A DNA stretch of 39,735 nucleotides from Flavobacteriaceae bacterium (GTDB lineage: Bacteria; Bacteroidota; Bacteroidia; Flavobacteriales; Flavobacteriaceae): NCBI GenBank assembly GCA_030726725.1, contig JANRDC010000011.1, positions 1-39,735 of the forward strand, given 5' to 3'. A program made the position numbers and the translations under genes. Positions within the stretch are counted from its first letter, which is position 1. Each line of letters starts with the position of its first letter. This document shows, one piece after another, positions 1 through 8,379 of this stretch. The notes beneath the pieces were generated by a model. The model worked only from the letters and a program-made list of their open reading frames with translations. It did not search any database and was not told the origin of the DNA.

Positions 1-849
1 ATGAAACACGTGTTAGTCACCGGCGCCTCCGGTCAATTGGGCACGACATTTCAGAGATTGGCCCACCGATTTCCCGGTTTGGAGTTTGTTTGGATGGACC
101 GCAACACCTTGGACATTGCAGACGCCCAAGCAGTGGCAGAGTCGCTCGCGCTGCGCAGATACAGTTATTTGCTGAATTGCGCGGCCTATACCGCAGTGGA
201 TCAGGCCGAAAGCGAGCCTGAAGCAGCAGACCGCATCAACCATTTAGGCGCTTGTGTGTTGGCACAATCCTGTGCGGATGCAGGTGTACACCTGGTACAC
301 ATTTCGACGGACTACGTCTTTGACGGAAGGTCCAGCACGGCCTATACGCCCGAGGACACCCCCAATCCACAAGGGGTCTACGGATCCACCAAATGGAAAG
401 GGGAGCAGTGCATCAGCCGCTATGCCCAGCGATACACCACGGTCCGCACTTCTTGGCTGTACGACCGCACGGGAAAAAATTTCGTGCAGACCATGCTGCG
501 CTTGTCCCAAACCCAAAAGGAGCTGAAGGTGGTCGACGACCAAATCGGCTCGCCGACTTTTACCGAAGATTTAGTCATGGCCTTGGGCAGCCATATGGAA
601 CAGGGCACTTTGCCTTTGGGCACCACCCATTTCAGCAATACAGGTGCTTGCAGTTGGTTTGATTTTGCCCGTGCTATTTTTGAAGAGCGCGGCATCGACA
701 TTCCCGTGGCCCCAGTGAGCTCAGCGGCTTATCAATCCGCCGCACCCCGCCCCGCCTATTCCTTGCTCGCACTAACGCCTGAATACCCATCCAGGCCTTG
801 GAGAGCAGCCCTTAAAGACGCATTAACTACCCTTACCCATACCCCATGA
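1..849 (+). CDS. rfbD: dTDP-4-dehydrorhamnose reductase (RmlD/RfbD family)
   Basis: Short-chain dehydrogenase of the extended RmlD type, which reduces dTDP-4-dehydro-L-rhamnose to dTDP-L-rhamnose with NAD(P)H in the cytoplasm, supplying rhamnose for surface polysaccharide. At 282 aa it has the usual length. The N-terminal nucleotide-binding motif GASGQLG is at residues 8-14, followed by STDYVFDG at 102-109 and the catalytic YxxxK pair at Y127/K131. The window opens exactly on its ATG, so its promoter and any upstream rml genes are not visible. Its TGA overlaps the purD ATG by 4 bp (ATGA), so the two are probably co-translated. The family call is firm; the exact sugar substrate is inferred from family similarity. 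Confidence 0.9.
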   Translation: MKHVLVTGASGQLGTTFQRLAHRFPGLEFVWMDRNTLDIADAQAVAESLALRRYSYLLNCAAYTAVDQAESEPEAADRINHLGACVLAQSCADAGVHLVHISTDYVFDGRSSTAYTPEDTPNPQGVYGSTKWKGEQCISRYAQRYTTVRTSWLYDRTGKNFVQTMLRLSQTQKELKVVDDQIGSPTFTEDLVMALGSHMEQGTLPLGTTHFSNTGACSWFDFARAIFEERGIDIPVAPVSSAAYQSAAPRPAYSLLALTPEYPSRPWRAALKDALTTLTHTP

Positions 850-2117
850 ATGTACTGATATTAGGTTCTGGAGCCAGAGAACACACCATGGCTTGGAAAT
901 TGTCCCAAAGCCCCCAAAACCCCACCCTTTTTGTAGCCCCTGGCAATGCGGGTACAGCGAGCTTGGCCACCAATTTGCCCTTATCCGTCACAGACTTTGG
1001 GGGTATAGCCCAGGCGGTTCACCAGAACAACATCGAGTTGGTGTTGGTAGGCCCTGAAGACCCATTGGTATTGGGCATCAGCGACTATTTTGCTGCAGAT
1101 CCTCAGCTGGCAAATGTTCCGGTCATCGGACCCAACAAAACAGCCGCCCAACTCGAGGGCAGCAAGCAGTACGCCAAAGAGTTTTTAATCCGACACGGCA
1201 TACCTACTGCGGCTTATGCGGCATTTACCGCAGATACCCTAGCTGAGGGGCAAGCGTTTTTGACCACCCTCAAGGCGCCCTATGTGCTGAAAGCAGACGG
1301 ATTGGCCGCAGGCAAAGGGGTCTTGATTCTATCCGATCTCGCAGAGGCGCAGTCGGCTTTGGCGGAAATGTTGGTGGATCAGAAGTTTGGCGCCGCCAGC
1401 CAAACGGTGGTCATCGAGGAGTTTTTAAGCGGGATTGAGCTGAGCTGTTTTGTGCTTACCGACGGCCATAGCTATAAGGTTTTGCCTACGGCCAAGGACT
1501 ACAAGCGTATTGGCGAGGGAGATACCGGCCTAAACACAGGGGGTATGGGTGCCATTTCTCCAGTGCCATTTGCCGATGAAGCGTTTATGGACAAAGTGCA
1601 TCAACGCGTGGTGATTCCCACAGTTGAAGGATTGAAGAAAGACGGCATCACTTATGTAGGATTTATTTTTATCGGACTGATCAAGGTAGGCGACGATCCC
1701 ATGGTGATCGAATACAATGTGCGCATGGGGGATCCCGAAACAGAAGTAGTGTTGCCGCGCATCAAAACCGATTTATTGACCCTGCTCCACGCCACAGGTC
1801 AAGGAACTTTGCACGAGGTTGCTCTGGAAATAGATACGCGTACGGCCACTACGGTCATGGCAGTCGCAGGCGGATATCCCGAAGCCTACGAAAAGGGACA
1901 TCCGATCACCGGGATCGATCAGGTGAAGGAAGCCTTGGTGTTTCAGGCGGGAACTGCCCAAAAAGGAGATCAAGTGTGCACCAACGGAGGAAGGGTTTTG
2001 GCGGTCACGGCCTTTGGCGCGGACTATCGACAGGCACTGGCCGAATCTTATCGGGGATTAAGCCACATCAGCTTCCAGGATATGTATTTCAGAAAAGACT
2101 TGGGGTTTGACCTCTAG
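846..2117 (+). CDS. purD: phosphoribosylamine-glycine ligase (GARS)
   Basis: ATP-grasp enzyme that joins glycine to 5-phosphoribosylamine, the second step of de novo purine synthesis. The 423-aa length is normal for bacterial PurD. The N-terminus carries the PurD signature GSGAREHTMAWKL (residues 7-19). The ATP-grasp region contains LKADGLAAGKGV near residues 147-158, and the metal-binding segment NVRMGDPETE is near 290-300. The start overlaps the rfbD stop by 4 bp, and the gene ends at a strong hairpin (2128-2150), so this transcription unit appears to close here. No other pur gene is in the window. Confidence 0.97.
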   Translation: MNVLILGSGAREHTMAWKLSQSPQNPTLFVAPGNAGTASLATNLPLSVTDFGGIAQAVHQNNIELVLVGPEDPLVLGISDYFAADPQLANVPVIGPNKTAAQLEGSKQYAKEFLIRHGIPTAAYAAFTADTLAEGQAFLTTLKAPYVLKADGLAAGKGVLILSDLAEAQSALAEMLVDQKFGAASQTVVIEEFLSGIELSCFVLTDGHSYKVLPTAKDYKRIGEGDTGLNTGGMGAISPVPFADEAFMDKVHQRVVIPTVEGLKKDGITYVGFIFIGLIKVGDDPMVIEYNVRMGDPETEVVLPRIKTDLLTLLHATGQGTLHEVALEIDTRTATTVMAVAGGYPEAYEKGHPITGIDQVKEALVFQAGTAQKGDQVCTNGGRVLAVTAFGADYRQALAESYRGLSHISFQDMYFRKDLGFDL

Positions 2118-2127
2118 CAAAAAATAA

Positions 2128-2150
2128 GGGCGGCCATAGGCCGCCCTTTT
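2128..2150. terminator. bidirectional intrinsic terminator, purD / DUF6341-like gene
   Basis: A perfect 8-bp stem (GGGCGGCC at 2128-2135, GGCCGCCC at 2139-2146) with a 3-nt ATA loop is followed by TTTT and further T-rich sequence on the plus strand. It is preceded by an A-rich stretch (2119-2127) that supplies the U-tract on the minus strand. It lies between convergent genes and probably ends both transcripts. Confidence 0.85.
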
Positions 2151-2169
2151 ATATTTTTAGGGCTATCCC

Positions 2170-2391
2170 CTATAGAAACGAGTGCGCAGAGTTGTCTTTG
2201 TTTTCCTCTTTGCGGTCGTTGAAACCTTTGAGTTGATTCATCCAATACCCAAAAGCAGCCATACCGATTAGGATAAAAATCCAATTTACGGCGTTGGCCA
2301 ACCACCAGTTGTCCATAAAACGCAATACGTCGTAAGGAATAAACAATCCGTCAACAAATAGGCTTTCAATGAATTTCCAGAACGCTTTCAT
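2170..2391 (-). CDS. small membrane protein, DUF6341-like
   Basis: A 73-aa protein with one clear hydrophobic segment (about residues 32-50, rich in W, I, F and A) and a charged, hydrophilic C-terminus containing NDRKEENKD. From memory it resembles the short flavobacterial DUF6341 family, which sits near purD and DUF6427 and is sometimes mislabelled uracil phosphoribosyltransferase; nothing here looks like a PRPP-binding site. It starts with ATG (2391-2389) and stops with TAG just inside the shared terminator. It is divergent from the DUF6427 gene at 2470 with 78 bp between starts. Function is unknown; a membrane role is inferred from the hydrophobic segment. Confidence 0.7.
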   Translation of the reverse strand: MKAFWKFIESLFVDGLFIPYDVLRFMDNWWLANAVNWIFILIGMAAFGYWMNQLKGFNDRKEENKDNSAHSFL

Positions 2392-2436
2392 GTGTGATGT
2401 TTTTCAGGCCAATGCGCCTTGCCGGCGACTTTGGAT

Positions 2437-2444
2437 TATATTTA
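2437..2444 (+). promoter_or_regulatory. possible -7 box for the DUF6427 gene
   Basis: TATATTTA matches the Bacteroidota -7 consensus TAnnTTTG at all but the last position and lies 25 nt upstream of the chosen ATG (2470). No well-spaced -33 TTTG is visible, so this is tentative. Confidence 0.35.
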
Positions 2445-2469
2445 CCGAGCAAAAATAGAAAAAGCCGCG

Positions 2470-3393
2470 ATGATTTCAAGTGTTTTTGGCAAAAGCCGCC
2501 TGATTAATTTTTTGTTGGTCTGGTTATGGATCTTGCTTTTTGTTTTTTTAGATCGCGGAATGGCTGGAGATGCCGAGGCTTGGCGCGTTTTTTTGGTAGA
2601 CGCAGTGCTCCTAGCCTTGATCTTGGGTTTGTTGCAGTTTGTGATTGCCAAGAACAACCTGACGACCCAACACCATATCGCGTTATTTTTCTTTGGGATG
2701 TCGGTTTCAGCCCACCCAACTTCGGTGTTGGATGTGCCGATGTTGGGCGCATTGGCCGCTTTGTTGTTGGGGTTTCGCCGGATATTATCCATGCGCTCAC
2801 TGCAAGACATACGCCCTAAAGTGTTCGATGCTACTTTATGGATTTTATTGGCGAGTTTGTGGTTCCCTTCTGCCTTGGCGGCCCTGGTTTTGGTGTATTT
2901 AGGACTGTATTTTTATCAGTGGGAAAACCTCAAAAACTGGTTGGTCTCCCTGCTGGCCGCAGCTGCATTTTTTGTCTTGTTGTGGGGGTTTGGCTCAGAG
3001 AATGCTATTTCAGGCTATTTTACTCGAGTGCAACAAGAATTTATGCGTCCTGATGAGACCCAACACCCTTGGTTTCCCTATCTGTATTGGACCGCCTTTG
3101 GGGTATCCGCCTGGACGATGGCCCGAACAGTTCAAGGTTTGAAGTCGGGATTGTCGGGACGATTGTTGTCCTTGAGGTTGGTCTTTGTGTTTTGGGGTAT
3201 TGGATTTTTATGGGTGGGACTTCACGTACACGCCCATCCTTCGGTTTGGTTGTTGGTCTTTGTGCCCACGTCAGTGTTGGCTGCCGCAGCATGGGAAACC
3301 TTGCCCAAATACTGGATGCGGGAAGTGATGCTCTGGCTTGCCTTGGCCGCAGCGGTTGTGGCTTGGATTTCCGGGGTGATGCAAACGGTCTAG
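2470..3393 (+). CDS. DUF6427 family polytopic membrane protein
   Basis: About 307 aa and strongly hydrophobic, with roughly eight to ten predicted membrane segments, beginning MISSVFGKSRLINFLLV. This start form is typical of the flavobacterial DUF6427 family as I know it. I chose ATG 2470 because the upstream extension from TTG 2419 is polar and runs into the divergent promoter region. No catalytic motif is recognisable. The neighbouring DUF6341-like gene is its usual companion, which suggests the two membrane proteins act together, but the role is unknown. Confidence 0.75.
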   Translation: MISSVFGKSRLINFLLVWLWILLFVFLDRGMAGDAEAWRVFLVDAVLLALILGLLQFVIAKNNLTTQHHIALFFFGMSVSAHPTSVLDVPMLGALAALLLGFRRILSMRSLQDIRPKVFDATLWILLASLWFPSALAALVLVYLGLYFYQWENLKNWLVSLLAAAAFFVLLWGFGSENAISGYFTRVQQEFMRPDETQHPWFPYLYWTAFGVSAWTMARTVQGLKSGLSGRLLSLRLVFVFWGIGFLWVGLHVHAHPSVWLLVFVPTSVLAAAAWETLPKYWMREVMLWLALAAAVVAWISGVMQTV

Positions 3394-3408
3394 CCTCGAA
3401 GAATTAGG

Positions 3409-3416
3409 TATATTTG
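3409..3416 (+). promoter_or_regulatory. -7 promoter element for the DUF4254-GT9 pair
   Basis: TATATTTG is a perfect match to TAnnTTTG and lies 16 nt before the ATG at 3433, in the 39-bp gap after the DUF6427 gene. A matching -33 TTTG is not obvious. Confidence 0.55.
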
Positions 3417-3432
3417 CCCTAAAATTTACGCT

Positions 3433-4035
3433 ATGTTTTGTGCCAAAGCCTTCCGCGTTTTTGAAGAAAGTATACTGCAATACCATGTGGCTGATCGCGT
3501 GGACCAACCCCTGATCAACCCATATCCTTCCGGGGATATTGAGCATCTGCTCTACAAAAAGAACTGGATTGACACGGTGCAATGGCATTATGAGGACCTG
3601 ATTCGGGACCCGGAGATCGACCCAACGGCAGCGTTGGTGCTCAAGCGCAAAATTGACGCCAGCAACCAAGAACGCACAGACTTGGTCGAGTATATCGACG
3701 CTTATTTTTTAGATCAGTTCGCTGAAGTCTCTGTGCGCCCCGAAGCGGTGATCAACACCGAAAGTCCGGCTTGGGCGGTAGATCGCTTATCGATTTTGGC
3801 GCTGAAAATTTACCACATGCAACAAGAAGTGGAGCGCACCGACGCCACACAGGAACACCTAGCCCAGTGCCAGACAAAACTGAATGTGTTGCTCACCCAA
3901 AAGCAAGATTTGACCACAGCGATTGATCAGCTCTTGACGGACATCGCTCAAGGACGCAAATACATGAAGGTCTACAAGCAGATGAAAATGTACAACGACG
4001 ACGAGCTCAATCCCGTGTTGCGTGTCAGAAAATAA
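3433..4035 (+). CDS. DUF4254 family protein
   Basis: A 200-aa soluble protein with no signal peptide. It is mostly helical and charged, with a conserved-looking N-terminal block around residues 38-60 (LLYKKNWIDTVQWHYEDL) and a coiled-coil-like C-terminal half. It matches my memory of the Bacteroidota DUF4254 family, which commonly precedes a glycosyltransferase. Its 3' end overlaps the GTG start of the GT9 gene by 14 bp, indicating coupled translation. A role in the same glycan pathway as the GT9 enzyme is an inference from this pairing only; the biochemical function is unknown. Confidence 0.8.
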   Translation: MFCAKAFRVFEESILQYHVADRVDQPLINPYPSGDIEHLLYKKNWIDTVQWHYEDLIRDPEIDPTAALVLKRKIDASNQERTDLVEYIDAYFLDQFAEVSVRPEAVINTESPAWAVDRLSILALKIYHMQQEVERTDATQEHLAQCQTKLNVLLTQKQDLTTAIDQLLTDIAQGRKYMKVYKQMKMYNDDELNPVLRVRK

Positions 4036-5080
4036 CCAGACGGCTAGCCAGCCCAAGCTGCTCTTCATCCGTTCATCAGCCATGGGCGATGTCGCCTTGT
4101 CTGTTCCGGTGGTACACGCCCTTAGTGTACAGCACCCAGAAGTGGGTGTTTGTGTGCTGACCCAGCCCAAGTTCTTTCCGCTTTTTTCCGGAATTCCCAG
4201 GGTGGAGTTATACGCCTTGGAAACCCGGGGTATTCACCGGGGTTTTTGGGGGATACGCAGGTTGGCCCATGACCTGCGAAAACATCAATGGACCTCAGTG
4301 GTGGATGCCCACAACGTATTGCGCACCCGCTTGTTGCGATTTTGGATGGGCGATGCCGCGCCTTGGTTTGTGCTGGATAAAGGACGCGCAGACAAGCGCG
4401 CACTGATCCGCAAGCGCGGTAAGATTTTTCGCCCTTTGTCACATGCTACTGACCGCTATGCAGACCTCTGTGTTCAGGCAGGGTTTCCCATAGCTTTGGG
4501 CCGCGAGGCCTGTTTGCCCAAGCCGAATAGACCTGAGGACATGGAGGGTAACGACACAGGATTTTGGGTCGGGGTCGCTCCGTTTGCCGCTCATCAAACC
4601 AAACAATACCCTTGGGGTGCCCTCATTGATGCCCTGACGGCCATCCAAGAACAAGCCGCTGATCGACCGATTAGGTTTGTCTTTTTTGGCGGAGGGTCTA
4701 GAGAGCTGATGATGATTGAAGAGTTGGTGGAAGGTTTTGAGCACAGCACACATACCCTAAACGCGCCTGTGGAAACCCAGCTCGCCTGGGCTGCTCATCT
4801 CGACGTTATGTTGGCCATGGACAGCGCCAACGGACATTTGGCGGCCATGTACGGGGTACCCGTAGTCACTTTGTGGGGTCAGACTCATCCCTATGCCGGA
4901 TTTGCCCCTTTTCTCCAGCCGATGGAACGACAGATCATTCCCGATAGAGCGCAGTATCCCCTGCTCCCCACGTCAATTTTTGGTAAAAAAGGGCATAAGC
5001 CTTACGCCCGAGTTATGGAAAGCATAGCTCCTGAGCGCGTGGCTGAGGTGGTCATCAACACATTAAACAGTCCCGATTAA
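4022..5080 (+). CDS. glycosyltransferase family 9 (heptosyltransferase-like)
   Basis: A 352-aa GT9-type enzyme. The N-terminal Rossmann half starts with LLFIRSSAMGDVALSVPVVHA, the GT9/WaaF-like entry strand and loop. The C-terminal half has the donor-site segment around FFGGGSRE and the late motif DSANGHLAAMYGVPVVTLWG, where family members have D(S/T)G.xH.Aa. Such enzymes add heptose or related sugars to the LPS core at the inner face of the inner membrane. The GTG at 4022 is preferred because the conserved strand begins about 12 residues later and it couples to the DUF4254 stop. Its TAA overlaps the convergent stop of the reductase at 5077. The sugar is not determinable. Confidence 0.88.
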   Translation: MSENNQTASQPKLLFIRSSAMGDVALSVPVVHALSVQHPEVGVCVLTQPKFFPLFSGIPRVELYALETRGIHRGFWGIRRLAHDLRKHQWTSVVDAHNVLRTRLLRFWMGDAAPWFVLDKGRADKRALIRKRGKIFRPLSHATDRYADLCVQAGFPIALGREACLPKPNRPEDMEGNDTGFWVGVAPFAAHQTKQYPWGALIDALTAIQEQAADRPIRFVFFGGGSRELMMIEELVEGFEHSTHTLNAPVETQLAWAAHLDVMLAMDSANGHLAAMYGVPVVTLWGQTHPYAGFAPFLQPMERQIIPDRAQYPLLPTSIFGKKGHKPYARVMESIAPERVAEVVINTLNSPD

Positions 5081-6126
5081 ACGTCGTCGAAGTCGATCGA
5101 AATCTCTGATGAGGTGGGGTGGGCTTGACAGGTTAAAATCAGCCCTTCAGCGATCTCGTTGTTGGTCAGGATTTCGTTTTTGATCATCACCGCACTTCCT
5201 TTGGTCACCCGAGCGATACAGCTGCTGCACACACCGCCTTGGCAAGAATAAGGAGCATCGATTTTGTTTTTCAGCAAAGCGTCGAGCAGTCGGTCTGTCT
5301 GCTTCATCTCCAGGGTGGCGGATACTTCATCCAGCAACACATGCACCTGGGTCATTCCATCTGGAAGACTGTTGGGGGCTTCTTCTTTTTTAGAAGAGGT
5401 AAACAGTTCGTATTGGATCAGGTCTGGAGATACCCCGAGCACTTGCAAGGCCTCACTGCTCTCTTGGATCATTTCTTCGGGACCACACAGGTAGAACGCA
5501 TCAAAAGCGCGGTCCGCAAACTTGTTTTTAAACGCAAAATTGATGATGCTTCGGTCGATGCGACCAAAATGGGCCCTAGGTATGCTGGCGCGGCTGTAGA
5601 CATATTCAATTTTCAAGCGCTCCCCATAGGTGTCTTTTAGGGCGTCGATCGCCTTGGTGTACATTTGGTCGTCCTTGGTCTTGTTGCCGTAGATCAACAT
5701 AAAAAAACTCTCTGGATGGCTTTCCAAAACAGTTTTGGCGATGCTCAAAATGGGCGTAATTCCACTTCCCGCGGCAATACCGGCGATGTGTTGGGCCGAA
5801 CCGTTGGGGTCAAAAACAAATCGGCCTTGTGGGGGCATGACCTCGAGGGTGTCTCCTGGGCGCAAAGCTTCGTTGGCGTAGGTGGAGAACAATCCTCCCT
5901 GCACCTGTTTGATACCCACCCCCAAAAGAGGCTCAGAGGGGGCCGTGGCAATGGAGTAAGCTCGGCGCACTTCTTGTTGGCGGATGTTTTGTTTTAGGGT
6001 GATGTATTGGCCAGCTTTGTAGGCAAATGCGGCCTTAAGTGACTCCGGTATTTCAAAGGACACATGAACGGATTGGTCCGTTAATTGCTCGATTTGGGAC
6101 ACTTTTAAGGAAAAAAATTCAGACAT
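5077..6126 (-). CDS. PaaE-type ferredoxin/flavodoxin reductase with C-terminal [2Fe-2S] domain
   Basis: A 349-aa three-domain reductase: FAD-binding barrel with RRAYSIA (about residues 54-60), NAD(P)-binding domain with AAGSGITPILSI (about 118-129), and a C-terminal plant-type [2Fe-2S] domain with Cys 295, 300, 303 and 333 (CQGGVCSSC ... C). This order matches PaaE, the reductase of phenylacetyl-CoA epoxygenase, and related NADPH-ferredoxin reductases. No paaABCD genes are nearby, so it is more likely a general electron-transfer reductase or serves a monooxygenase elsewhere. A -7-like TAATTTTA (plus 6142-6149) lies about 15 nt upstream. It is convergent with the GT9 gene, sharing a TTAA at the stops. 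Confidence 0.88.
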   Translation of the reverse strand: MSEFFSLKVSQIEQLTDQSVHVSFEIPESLKAAFAYKAGQYITLKQNIRQQEVRRAYSIATAPSEPLLGVGIKQVQGGLFSTYANEALRPGDTLEVMPPQGRFVFDPNGSAQHIAGIAAGSGITPILSIAKTVLESHPESFFMLIYGNKTKDDQMYTKAIDALKDTYGERLKIEYVYSRASIPRAHFGRIDRSIINFAFKNKFADRAFDAFYLCGPEEMIQESSEALQVLGVSPDLIQYELFTSSKKEEAPNSLPDGMTQVHVLLDEVSATLEMKQTDRLLDALLKNKIDAPYSCQGGVCSSCIARVTKGSAVMIKNEILTNNEIAEGLILTCQAHPTSSEISIDFDDV

Positions 6127-6169
6127 TGCGGGAGTTTTGCGTAAAATTACACAATATCACCCAATCCTC

Positions 6170-7657
6170 ATGAGCCCGATAAAACTACTCGCACAATTTT
6201 TTCACCTGGAGCGGAAAGACTTTTTGCGCTCCCCCTCTTTTGACACCTCACTGGTGATTTTGATCCTGATGGGGTTGGGGGCCTTGTATTTTGCTGTAGT
6301 ATTTGTCGGTTTAGGGATCGGGATTTATTTTATCGCAGAAGAAGTCGCTCCCCAAAACCCATTTGGTTGGATCAACCAAGGTATCTGGGTATTTTGGCTG
6401 GCCGACCTCATTTTTAGGTATATGGGTCAAAAGATGCCGATTACCAAGATCAAGCCCTTGCTCAGCATGCCGATCAGCAAGTCGAACATCGTGGTTTTTT
6501 CCATGCTGAAGTCGGTGGTTTCGCCCTTTAACTGGCTCTATTTGTTTTTGTGGATTCCTTTGTACGTGGTGCTCTTGCAGCAGGATTTAGACCCGGTAGG
6601 GGTGACCACCTGGATCCTCGGGGTATCGGTTTTGTTTTTGGCCAACAATTTCCTCAACCTGTGGGCCAACAACAGTCCCTGGGTCTTTGGCATAGCTTTC
6701 GGAGCGCTGGTTATTGCGGGAGCCGGCAAATATTTTGAGCTTTTCGACCTTAAAGCCGTTTCGGGTGGGCTGTTTGAGGCCTTCTACCAAACGCCGGCGA
6801 CCTTGCTGGCCGCCGTGGCCTGGTTGGCTTTTTTGGTCTGGGGCAGTCACCGATTCTTTTTGGCCGGAATGTTTTTGGACGACCGCTTTAGCGTAAAGGC
6901 CGAGGTGGCCCGCACCACCAAAATGGCCTGGTTGGATTCCATGGGGCGCATGGGCATTTTTCTTAAAAACGATTTAAGGTTGATCGCGCGCAATAAAAGA
7001 GCCAAGATGGCCGTTTTAACTGGGGTGTTTTTCCTGTTTTATGGGCTGTTGTTTTTTACCAATGCTATCGAAGTATATCAAGGAGCATATTGGAAAGTGT
7101 TTGCAGGGATTTTTGTCACCGGAGGGTTTTTGTTCTCCTTTGGCGGATTTGTCCCCAGCTGGGATTCTTCGTATTACCCCTTGATGATGACCCAAAAAAT
7201 CACTTATGCAGATTACCTGAAGGCCAAGTGGTGGTTGATCGTTTGGGCGACTTTGGCGTCCACGGTGTTGGCCTCTTTTTACGCTTTGATGGGCTGGGAA
7301 GTTTATTTGGCGGTATTGGCCGGAGCAGCGTACAATGTAGGGATCAACGCCCACCTGGTGCTGCTTGGCGGGGCTTTTGTCAAAACACCCATCGACCTCA
7401 CCTCAGCCAAAAAAGCCTTTGGGGACAAACAGGCGGTCAACCTAAAAACCATGTTGATCGCGCTGCCTAAAATTGCGCTGCCTATGGGTATATACGCCCT
7501 GGGCCAATGGATCTGGGACGCACAAGGCGGCTATTTGCTTTTGATCGGCCTGAGTTTGCTCGGATTCGGATTGAGGAATCCAGTCCTCGGATGGATTGAG
7601 CGCATCTACAAAAAAGAAAAATACGACACTATTCAAGCCTACAAGCCAAAATCATAA
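6170..7657 (+). CDS. DUF5687 family ABC transporter permease
   Basis: A 495-aa polytopic membrane protein beginning MSPIKLLAQFFHLERKDFLRSP, with about ten or more hydrophobic segments through the length. The family is known from Bacteroidota and is paired with an ABC ATPase, as here, where the ATPase begins 2 bp after its stop. I placed the start at ATG 6170; the longer frame from TTG 6137 adds a polar 11-residue extension that would cross the divergent promoter. The two genes together probably form an exporter whose cargo is unknown. It is divergent from the PaaE-type gene with 43 bp between starts. Confidence 0.82.
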   Translation: MSPIKLLAQFFHLERKDFLRSPSFDTSLVILILMGLGALYFAVVFVGLGIGIYFIAEEVAPQNPFGWINQGIWVFWLADLIFRYMGQKMPITKIKPLLSMPISKSNIVVFSMLKSVVSPFNWLYLFLWIPLYVVLLQQDLDPVGVTTWILGVSVLFLANNFLNLWANNSPWVFGIAFGALVIAGAGKYFELFDLKAVSGGLFEAFYQTPATLLAAVAWLAFLVWGSHRFFLAGMFLDDRFSVKAEVARTTKMAWLDSMGRMGIFLKNDLRLIARNKRAKMAVLTGVFFLFYGLLFFTNAIEVYQGAYWKVFAGIFVTGGFLFSFGGFVPSWDSSYYPLMMTQKITYADYLKAKWWLIVWATLASTVLASFYALMGWEVYLAVLAGAAYNVGINAHLVLLGGAFVKTPIDLTSAKKAFGDKQAVNLKTMLIALPKIALPMGIYALGQWIWDAQGGYLLLIGLSLLGFGLRNPVLGWIERIYKKEKYDTIQAYKPKS

Positions 7658-7659
7658 CC

Positions 7660-8379
7660 ATGATACACATCGAACAACTCAGCAAAAGTTATTCAGGAAC
7701 CACGGTGCTCGACATCGAGACCTTACAGATTCCTTCAGGGACCGCCTTGGGTTTGGTGGGCAACAATGGCGCAGGCAAAACCACACTCTTTAGCTGTTTG
7801 CTGGATTTGATCAAACCGACACAAGGGCACATCACCAACCGAGATCTTCGGGTAGACCAGAGCGAGGCCTGGAAGGATTTTACTTCGGCCTTTATCGATG
7901 AATCTTTTTTGATCGGCTACCTTACCCCAGAGGAGTATTTTTCCTTGATCGCTTCTTTGCGCACGGTGCCTCAAAGCGAGGTCGACACCTTGATGGAGGA
8001 ACTCGCCCCGTTTTTTAACGGAGAGGTGCTCGGACAAAAAAAATACCTCAGGGATTTTTCCAAAGGGAACCAAAAGAAGGTGGGTATCGCCGCAACACTG
8101 ATTGGAAAACCCAGCGTGGTGGTCCTCGATGAGCCATTTGCCAACTTGGACCCCACCACCCAGTTCAGGCTAAAGGACCTATTGAAAAAAATTGCCAGCC
8201 AAGGAGACACTACCCTTTTGGTGTCCAGCCACGACCTGAACCACGTTACTGAGGTGTGCAAACGCATCGTGGTACTCTCCAAAGGCAAGGTCATCCAAGA
8301 CTTAGAGACCAATCCATCCACTTTGGCAGCGCTAGAAACCTATTTTGCCCAACAAGTACCGGATGCCTCGATCGGTTAA
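7660..8379 (+). CDS. ABC transporter ATP-binding protein
   Basis: A 239-aa cytoplasmic nucleotide-binding domain. Walker A is GNNGAGKTT (residues 34-42), the signature loop is the variant FSKGNQKK (about 134-141, replacing LSGGQ), Walker B is VVVLDEP (about 154-160) with a D-loop NLDP, and the switch histidine lies in SSHDLNH. The degenerate signature is common in CcmA/ABC-2-type exporters. It immediately follows its DUF5687 partner and overlaps the following sprE gene by 17 bp, so all three are probably on one transcript. The cargo is unknown. Confidence 0.92.
   Translation: MIHIEQLSKSYSGTTVLDIETLQIPSGTALGLVGNNGAGKTTLFSCLLDLIKPTQGHITNRDLRVDQSEAWKDFTSAFIDESFLIGYLTPEEYFSLIASLRTVPQSEVDTLMEELAPFFNGEVLGQKKYLRDFSKGNQKKVGIAATLIGKPSVVVLDEPFANLDPTTQFRLKDLLKKIASQGDTTLLVSSHDLNHVTEVCKRIVVLSKGKVIQDLETNPSTLAALETYFAQQVPDASIG

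Noticed and set aside
2170-2391. Annotation of the 73-aa protein as uracil phosphoribosyltransferase
   Set aside because: There is no PRPP-binding motif, the length is about a third of a real Upp, and it has a membrane segment; that label is a known type of carry-over.
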